DNA of 12,907 nt. It comes from JACQXM01 sp964569425 (GTDB taxonomy: Bacteria > Planctomycetota > Phycisphaerae > UBA1845). The notes below the pieces were generated by a model. It saw only the letters and a list, made by a program, of their open reading frames with translations. It did no database searches and was not told the origin of the DNA. The stretch spans positions 1-12,907 of the forward strand of contig CAZMVD010000119.1 of assembly GCA_964569425.1 (NCBI GenBank), written 5' to 3'. Shown here one piece after another: positions 8,212 through 12,907 of the stretch; within the stretch, counting starts at the first letter, position 1; the number at the start of each line of letters is the position of its first letter. A program made the position numbers and the translations under genes.

Positions 8212-8288
8212 CATGCCTGATCGGCGAGCCTTTGGGGGCGATTGACGACCCGAAGGTTGCCGGCGAACCCGGTACCAATGGAGACCTC

Positions 8289-10295
8289 ATGGCTCACGCG
8301 CACCTGAAGGAAATCGAGGCACAAACAACCAAAGCGAGCGGTCTGCTCATCGCCACGCTGATGGGCGGGATGCTGGTGGTCAGTTCTTTCGTGATCGACC
8401 TTCCGTCGGTGGCGGCGGCGCTCTTTCAGAATGATCCCGCGGACGCGGTGGACGGTCGTGCGGGCATGCCGTATTCGGACGTCATCGCCCTGCTGGGCGC
8501 GGTGCTGCTGGGGGCACCGCTGGTGTGGCACGCGCTCAAGTGCCTGTCCCACGGGCACATGCACATGGATGAGTTGGTGGCGCTGGCGGTGGTGGCGGCG
8601 ATTGCGCTGGGGGAATACCGCGAGGCGGGGATCATCGCGTTCTTCATGATCGTTTCCAACCTGATTGAAACGCGCACGGCACTGGGGGCGCGTGCGTCGA
8701 TCGAATCGCTGTTGCGACTTACGCCGGACAAGGCGCATCGCCTGCGGCCTGATGGGGGCGAAGACGTTGTCGATGCCAAGCTGTTGCACGCGGGCGACGT
8801 GATTCGGGTGCGCCCCGGCGACAATATTCCCGCGGACGGTGAGGTGATTTCGGGCGATTCGTCCGTCAACCAGGCCAATATTACCGGGGAGTCGCTGCCG
8901 GTGGACAAGGCCAAAGGCGACGAAGTGTTCAGCGGCACCAGCAACCTGACCGGCGCGCTGGAAGTTCGCGTGACCAAGGCGGGCCGGGACACCACGCTGG
9001 GCCGGGTACAGCAGCTCATCCTGGATGCAGAAAAGACGCGCATCCCGCTGATGCGGCTGATCGACAAATACGCCGGGTGGTACACGCCGACGGTGTGCAT
9101 GCTGGCCGCGGTGGTGTGGTTTTTCTCGGAAGACAAAGACGAAGGGATGCACAAGGCGATCACCATGCTGATTATCGCCTGCCCTTGTGCGCTGGTGCTG
9201 GCTACGCCGACGGCTATGGTGGCGGCGCTGAGTTGCGCCGCGCGGCTGGGCATTCTGATCAAGAACGTTGTTCAACTGGAATATGCCCGGACGCTGACGG
9301 CGGTGATTTTCGACAAGACCGGCACGCTGACGACGGGCGAGCTTTCGGTGTCGCAGTTGAAGCCGGCGCCGGGTGTGGACGGGGCGGATCTACTGTTCGC
9401 GGCCGCCTCGGCCGAACAGCTCAGCAAGCATCCGGCGGCGGTGGCGCTGGTGGATGTGGCGCGGCGTGCGAAGATTGAGATGGTACAGCCGACTTCGTTT
9501 ACCGAGACGCCGGGACGAGGCGTGGCCGGGAAAGTGGGGGACGATGAAGTCCTGGTCGGTCGCAGTTCGTGGCTCGCGGAGCGCGGGGTGGACATGAGCC
9601 CGGTGTCGGGTCCGGACTTTGCCGAGCCGGAGGGCGTGAGCATGCTTTACGCGGCGCGCAACGGTAAGTGCCTGGGCTGGATCGGTCTGGAGGATCGCAC
9701 ACGATCGGAAGCGCGCGCCGCGATCGAGGAACTGCGCAAGCTCCGCATTCGCAACATTTCGATGGTCACCGGCGACAAGTGGTCGGTGGCGCGGCGGGTG
9801 GGCGCGGAGATGGGCTGCACCGAGGTCCAGGCCGAGGTGTTGCCGGAAGAGAAACTGCAACTGGTCGATGACCTGCGGCGTCGCGGGCACCGGGTGGCGG
9901 TGGTGGGCGACGGCGTGAACGACGCCCCGATGCTCGCCGCCAGCGACCTGGGCATCGCCATGGGCGCCGCGGGCAGCGACGTGGCGATCAACTCGGCGTC
10001 GATTGCGCTGATGAACAATGACTTGAGCCGACTGCCGTTCCTGGTTCGGCTATCGCGGGCCACCACCGGCGTGGTGTGGCAGAACATTCTGTTCGGGGTG
10101 GCGTTTATCGTCATCACCATGACGCTGGCCGTGTGGGGGCCGCTGACGCCGATCACCGCGGCAATCGCGCACACGGTGGCCACCGCGGTGGTCATCTTCA
10201 ACAGCGCCCGCCTGGTCCGTTTCGGCGAGGAGCGGACCGACGAGGCGAGTGATTACGTGCCCATTCTGCTGCCGGCGCAAGCACAGACGGCGTAA
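8289..10295 (+). CDS. P1B-type heavy-metal-transporting ATPase without an HMA domain
   Basis: 668 residues. ATG 8289 is preferred because GGAG (8280-8283) lies 5 nt upstream; a TTG at 8232 in the same frame has no such site. All P-type ATPase landmarks are present: TGE at 199-201 (dephosphorylation), CPC at 298-300 in the transport helix, DKTGT at 342-346 (phosphorylated Asp342), HP at 381-382 (nucleotide site, P1B-specific) and GDGVNDAP at 540-547. CPC plus HP place it in the P1B group, which pumps transition metals out of the cytoplasm using ATP. The N-terminus has no CxxC HMA domain; it has only a short HAH and a later HGHMHMDE stretch before the second helix pair. The last helix reads AHTVATAVVIFN (627-638), fitting neither the Zn/Cd (DxG) nor the HEGST-type signature, so the metal is undetermined. 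Its own promoter is likely. Confidence 0.95.
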   Translation: MAHAHLKEIEAQTTKASGLLIATLMGGMLVVSSFVIDLPSVAAALFQNDPADAVDGRAGMPYSDVIALLGAVLLGAPLVWHALKCLSHGHMHMDELVALAVVAAIALGEYREAGIIAFFMIVSNLIETRTALGARASIESLLRLTPDKAHRLRPDGGEDVVDAKLLHAGDVIRVRPGDNIPADGEVISGDSSVNQANITGESLPVDKAKGDEVFSGTSNLTGALEVRVTKAGRDTTLGRVQQLILDAEKTRIPLMRLIDKYAGWYTPTVCMLAAVVWFFSEDKDEGMHKAITMLIIACPCALVLATPTAMVAALSCAARLGILIKNVVQLEYARTLTAVIFDKTGTLTTGELSVSQLKPAPGVDGADLLFAAASAEQLSKHPAAVALVDVARRAKIEMVQPTSFTETPGRGVAGKVGDDEVLVGRSSWLAERGVDMSPVSGPDFAEPEGVSMLYAARNGKCLGWIGLEDRTRSEARAAIEELRKLRIRNISMVTGDKWSVARRVGAEMGCTEVQAEVLPEEKLQLVDDLRRRGHRVAVVGDGVNDAPMLAASDLGIAMGAAGSDVAINSASIALMNNDLSRLPFLVRLSRATTGVVWQNILFGVAFIVITMTLAVWGPLTPITAAIAHTVATAVVIFNSARLVRFGEERTDEASDYVPILLPAQAQTA

Positions 10296-10299
10296 CGAT

Positions 10300-10312
10300 A
10301 GTCCCAGGGACT
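10300..10312. repeat. 13-bp palindrome just after the first ATPase stop
   Basis: AGTCCCAGGGACT is perfectly symmetric around its central A and begins 5 bp after the stop codon. It could be a small hairpin at the mRNA end or a protein site. It has no T run, so it is not a standard intrinsic terminator. Confidence 0.4.
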
Positions 10313-10377
10313 CAAGTCATTCTCGCGTCAATTGCGCTTTTCGAGCGCGGCGCCCATGTCGCTCGCCGCAAAAACGA

Positions 10378-10451
10378 CGGGACCGACGGGGCTCTTTCAC
10401 ATTCGGGCCGGAGAGAGGAGATTGGTGAAAGAGCGGGCGTCGTCGGTCCCG
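10378..10451. repeat. Twin hairpin element, copy 1
   Basis: The outer stem is 11 perfect base pairs (10378-10388 with 10441-10451). A 2x6 internal loop follows (10389-10390, 10435-10440), then a perfect 10-bp inner stem (10391-10400 with 10425-10434). It closes on a 24-nt loop (10401-10424) containing TTCGGGCCGGAGAGAGGAG at 10402-10420. Read on the minus strand, the element is followed after three bases by TTTTT (10374-10370), which looks like a termination signal, and its loop becomes pyrimidine-rich and anti-Shine-Dalgarno-like. The strand is therefore left open. Copy 2 has the same architecture. Confidence 0.85.
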
Positions 10452-10471
10452 CTTGCCACAGGCAGCATGAA

Positions 10472-10541
10472 CGAAACCGGCGGCGCCCTTCCATGTTCGG
10501 GCCGGAGAGAGGAGGAGGAAGAGCGCTGATCGCCGGTTTCG
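10472..10541. repeat. Twin hairpin element, copy 2
   Basis: The outer stem is 11 perfect base pairs (10472-10482 with 10531-10541). A 4-nt bulge sits on the right arm only (10527-10530). The 10-bp inner stem (10483-10492 with 10517-10526) has one C.A mismatch, and the loop is 24 nt (10493-10516). The loop carries the same 19-nt core as copy 1, at 10496-10514. The stem sequences differ from copy 1, but seven pairs change on both sides to keep pairing. The two copies are direct repeats, 20 nt apart. Confidence 0.85.
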
Positions 10542-10716
10542 CCAGTACCACTCTCCGGGTTTCGCCGATACCGCGGAATTCGCTGAGGCGGTTTCTTCGT
10601 CGCACCCGGTCTGGGTTGGTATTTCCCCTGGACCGGCGACGCCGCCTGGTACTGCCCTTAATGCGGTACGGCCTCCCGGAGGCTGCACGATTTCCCTTGC
10701 AATTTCTGTGCCAGAG

Positions 10717-10739
10717 AAAGCGGCCAATAATCGCTTTTT
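10717..10739 (+). terminator. Weak terminator-like hairpin
   Basis: AAAGCG (10717-10722) pairs with CGCTTT (10732-10737) around a 9-nt loop, and the arm runs into a TTTTT tract (10735-10739). The stem is short and only half GC. If real, it would end plus-strand transcripts that read through the twin hairpins from the first ATPase. Confidence 0.3.
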
Positions 10740-10855
10740 GAGATCGGCCCGCGTGTCAAGAAGCGGCCTGGGAGTGTGGAAATCGGGGTTATGGCCACGC
10801 TGGTTTTAGGGTCACCGTCTTTTCGGCGCGCCCCCAAAGCCCTTCTGCGTGAAAT

Positions 10856-10895
10856 CCCCCACCCGATCGCGCGATTTTCCCCACCCCCCCCACCC
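10856..10895 (-). other. C-rich tract with G-quadruplex potential on the minus strand
   Basis: The minus strand of 10879-10895 reads GGGTGGGGGGGGTGGGG, enough G runs for a short-loop quadruplex. A second G-rich block (CCCCCACCC on plus, 10856-10864) and the 10-bp palindrome ATCGCGCGAT (10866-10875) lie beside it. It sits 32 bp upstream of the candidate promoter of the CopA-type gene. Confidence 0.45.
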
Positions 10896-10926
10896 GGGCG
10901 AACCGAACCGGCTTGCGAAGGCGTGG

Positions 10927-10955
10927 ATGACGGCGCGGCCGGGGTGCGGTATCAT
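10927..10955 (+). promoter_or_regulatory. Candidate promoter of the CopA-type ATPase
   Basis: ATGACG (10927-10932) and TATCAT (10950-10955) are separated by 17 bp, matching four and five of six consensus bases. Transcription would start near 10962, giving a leader of about 75 nt. The normal 17-bp spacing gives no sign of a MerR-type (CueR) operator, which needs a stretched spacer. Confidence 0.4.
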
Positions 10956-11036
10956 TTGTGGTGAAAAGTGCCCAAAAATTGGCCGCGCACGCCGCGGGAA
11001 GGTCTGAAATCCGGGGTGGACCACTCAAGTAGCCTG

Positions 11037-12907
11037 ATGACGACGGGGCTGGATTCCAAGGCGCCAACACAGGGACCGGAGCCATCGGTGCGGCTGCGCA
11101 TCGAGGGGATGAGCTGCGCGAGCTGCGTGGCGCGCGTGGAGCGTGCCCTGCAGGGCGTGGAGGGGGTCGCCCAAGCCCGGGTCAATCTGACGACCGGCAT
11201 CGCAAGCATCGAAGTCGCTCAGCCGTTCACCGCGCGCCAGCGACTAATTGAGGCCGTTCGCCAGGCGGGTTATGACGCGGCCACCTTCCGCGAGGCCGAC
11301 GAACAATCCACCGCCCTGGAACGAACCCACGCCGCGCGTCTGCGCGAACAGAAACAGGCTCTCTATCAGGCGATCGGTCTCACGCTCCCCATTCTGGGCG
11401 TGCATTGGGTTGCCCCGCTGGTGCAGGGGGGCGGGCACGGGGGGCATGTATGGGGTCATGCGCTTCAAGCGTTACTGACCGCGATGTTGCTCGCCTCGGC
11501 CGCGGGGGCGCCGATTCTGGCGGGCGGACTTCGCGCGCTGATTCATCGATCGCCGAACATGGACCTGCTGGTGTCACTCGGCGTTACCACCGCGTTTGTT
11601 GCGGGAATCGTGGAATTGTTCGCGGGAGGGCATGATCCCGGTCACTTTCATGCGGCGGCGATGATTCTGGGGTTTATCAACCTGGGGCGCTATTTCGAGC
11701 TGCGGGCGCGGCGGGACACGACCTCGGCGGTGGCCGCCCTGGCGCGACGCATGCCGCGCACGGCGCTGCGCGTGGGCCAGACCGGCGTGGAAGAGGTTGC
11801 GCTGGAGGAGATTGCGATCGGCGATCTGGTGCGGGTGGCGGAAGACGGCGTGGTGCCGGTGGACGGCACGATCGAGACCGGCGAGGCGGCCGTCGATGAA
11901 AGCAGCGTTACGGGTGAACCCCTTCCCCGGCGCCGAGCCCCTGGAGAATCCGTTCCGTCGGGGAGCGTGATCCGCGAGGGGATCATCACGCTGCGCGCGA
12001 CGCACGTGGGTCGAGATTCGACCATGGGGCGGATTGTGCGCGCGATCGAGGAGGCCCAGACTGGAAAGACTCATCTGCAACGAATCGCCGATCGGGTTGC
12101 CGGGGTGTTCGTACCCGTCGTGATTCTTCTGGCGCTGGGCACGGTGGGGTTCGGCCTGTGGCCGGCGGGGCTCACGGTGGCGGAGGCGGTGCGGCGCGCC
12201 GTGGCGGTGCTGGTGATCGCCTGTCCGTGTGCCATGGGGCTGGCGACGCCCACCGCGGTGATGGTGGCCACGGGCGCGGCCGCGCTGCGGGGCATTCTGG
12301 TGCGCGACGCCGCGGCGCTGGAGGCCGCGGGGCAGATCGACGACATGCTGTTGGATAAGACGGGCACGCTGACCACCGGGCAGCCGGTCGTGGCCACGGT
12401 TTTTGATGACCCCGTTGAGTCGTTGGTGCTGGACGGCAACCAGCTCGTTGCTTTGGCGGCATCGGCGGAGCGTTATGCGCAGCACCCCATCGCCCGGGCG
12501 ATCGTCGCCAAGGCGCGCGAGTCGAACCTTGCGTTGACCGAGCCGACGACTTTCAGCCATTACCCGGGGCGCGGGGTCCGGGCGGTCATTGACGAGCATG
12601 ACGTGCTGGTGGGCGGCGCCGGGTTTCTGCGCGATCAGGGCATCGACCTTTCTGGTATGGACGGCGCGATGCAACAAATGACCGCTGAGGGTCAGTCGAT
12701 CGTGCTGGTCGCGGTGGATGGATCCTGTGCCGGCGCCCTGGGCGTGGCGGACGCGCCGCGGCGCGAGGCTTCGCTCGCGGTTGAACAGCTTTCGCGGCTG
12801 GGGTTGAACCTGGCGATGATTACGGGCGATCAATCCCGGACGGCGGCGGCGGTGGCGGCCAACGTGGGGATTGTGGACGTGCACGCGGAGATGAGCCCGG
12901 AGGCCAA
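11037..12907 (+). CDS. copA: Copper-exporting P1B-type ATPase, CopA-like (3' truncated)
   Basis: The frame is open from ATG 11037 to the window end; 623 residues are visible. Residues ~18-84 form a heavy-metal-associated domain with the GMSCASC metal site (C27, C30) and a GYDA-like end. A His-rich stretch (HW...GGGHGGHVWGH) lies between the first two membrane helices. TGE is at 292-294, CPC at 396-398 within ACPCAMGLATPTAVM (the copper-type sequence), DKTGT at 440-444 and HP at 483-484. The visible end reads HAEMSPEA, so the GDGVND hinge and last two helices are beyond the edge. CopA enzymes move Cu(I) out of the cytoplasm. The frame continues upstream to GTG codons at 11016 and 10968, but the HMA domain begins 17 residues after the ATG, a normal length. 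The Shine-Dalgarno is weak, so the exact start is less sure than the gene. Copper rests on family motifs; the TM7-8 residues that confirm it are missing. Confidence 0.93.
   Translation, partial: MTTGLDSKAPTQGPEPSVRLRIEGMSCASCVARVERALQGVEGVAQARVNLTTGIASIEVAQPFTARQRLIEAVRQAGYDAATFREADEQSTALERTHAARLREQKQALYQAIGLTLPILGVHWVAPLVQGGGHGGHVWGHALQALLTAMLLASAAGAPILAGGLRALIHRSPNMDLLVSLGVTTAFVAGIVELFAGGHDPGHFHAAAMILGFINLGRYFELRARRDTTSAVAALARRMPRTALRVGQTGVEEVALEEIAIGDLVRVAEDGVVPVDGTIETGEAAVDESSVTGEPLPRRRAPGESVPSGSVIREGIITLRATHVGRDSTMGRIVRAIEEAQTGKTHLQRIADRVAGVFVPVVILLALGTVGFGLWPAGLTVAEAVRRAVAVLVIACPCAMGLATPTAVMVATGAAALRGILVRDAAALEAAGQIDDMLLDKTGTLTTGQPVVATVFDDPVESLVLDGNQLVALAASAERYAQHPIARAIVAKARESNLALTEPTTFSHYPGRGVRAVIDEHDVLVGGAGFLRDQGIDLSGMDGAMQQMTAEGQSIVLVAVDGSCAGALGVADAPRREASLAVEQLSRLGLNLAMITGDQSRTAAAVAANVGIVDVHAEMSPEA

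Larger units (their letters stand above)
10296..11036. other. 741-bp intergenic region between the two ATPases
   Basis: No credible gene was found. Minus-strand open frames at 10312-10727 run through the hairpin repeats, have Arg/Ser/Pro-rich products and no recognisable domain. The region holds a short palindrome, two related hairpins, a loop-complementary octamer, a terminator-like hairpin, a C-rich tract and a promoter, listed separately. Confidence 0.7.

Noticed and set aside
8232..8288. TTG at 8232 as the start of the first ATPase
   Set aside because: No ribosome-binding site in front of it and it overlaps the likely leader; ATG 8289 has GGAG 5 nt upstream.
8211..9275. Minus-strand open frame (354 codons) opposite the first ATPase
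   Set aside because: Arg/His/Gln-rich and antisense to conserved P-type ATPase motifs.
10378..10541. Integron attC sites as an explanation of the bulged hairpins
   Set aside because: The required GTTRRRY core and its partner are absent, and there is no integrase or cassette layout.
10378..10541. CRISPR repeats
   Set aside because: Only two units, each a long hairpin with diverged arms; no regular spacers and no cas genes.
10671..10683. GCCTCCCGGAGGC as a terminator
   Set aside because: A short perfect hairpin, but with no T run after it on either strand; common by chance in GC-rich DNA.
10312..10727. Overlapping minus-strand open frames across the twin hairpins
   Set aside because: They are made of the repeats themselves, with no recognisable domain or convincing ribosome-binding site.
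11574..12884. Minus-strand open frame (436 codons) opposite the CopA-type gene
   Set aside because: The plus strand carries all P1B motifs in one uninterrupted frame; the antisense product is Arg/His-rich without a domain.

Overview
The window is GC-rich and carries five convincing protein-coding genes plus a sixth cut by the right edge. Two features point to a planctomycete, perhaps Phycisphaerae-like: a very large FG-GAP surface protein carrying a cysteine-framed dockerin-like repeat pair, and a GT-C membrane protein of a type common there. This is inference from protein style; no rRNA or other taxonomic marker is present. No mobile element, CRISPR array, tRNA or rRNA was seen.

Layout. Positions 2-1666 hold the 3' part of a gene whose product joins an AMMECR1-like N-terminal region to an alpha-helical (alpha/alpha barrel-like) C-terminal domain. 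Six bases later begins a 710-residue multi-pass membrane protein resembling GT-C (GT39/ArnT-like) glycosyltransferases (1673-3805). The pair looks like one transcription unit, perhaps for envelope glycan work. A convergent thiol peroxidase gene, tpx, follows on the minus strand (3859-4371). Its strong sigma70-type promoter faces a second, plus-strand promoter across a short inverted repeat. That plus promoter would drive a 1077-residue secreted FG-GAP (integrin-alpha-like beta-propeller) protein (4870-8103) through a leader of about 295 nt.

The right third carries two P1B-type metal-transporting ATPases in the same direction. The first (8289-10295) lacks a heavy-metal-associated (HMA) domain and has an unusual last membrane helix, so its metal is uncertain. 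The second (11037 to the edge) has one HMA domain with a CASC metal site and CPC in the transport helix, and looks like a copper exporter, CopA. It is open to the window end.

The most unusual structure is in the 741-bp gap between the two ATPases. Two tandem hairpins (10378-10451 and 10472-10541) share the same architecture: an 11-bp outer stem, an asymmetric bulge, a 10-bp inner stem and a 24-nt loop. They share a 19-nt identical loop core, but their stems differ by seven compensatory double substitutions. That pattern implies selection on folded RNA or single-stranded DNA. It is the best candidate here for an undescribed element. The same gap also holds an 8-nt segment complementary to the loop core, a C-rich tract with G-quadruplex potential on the minus strand, and a likely promoter for the CopA-type gene.
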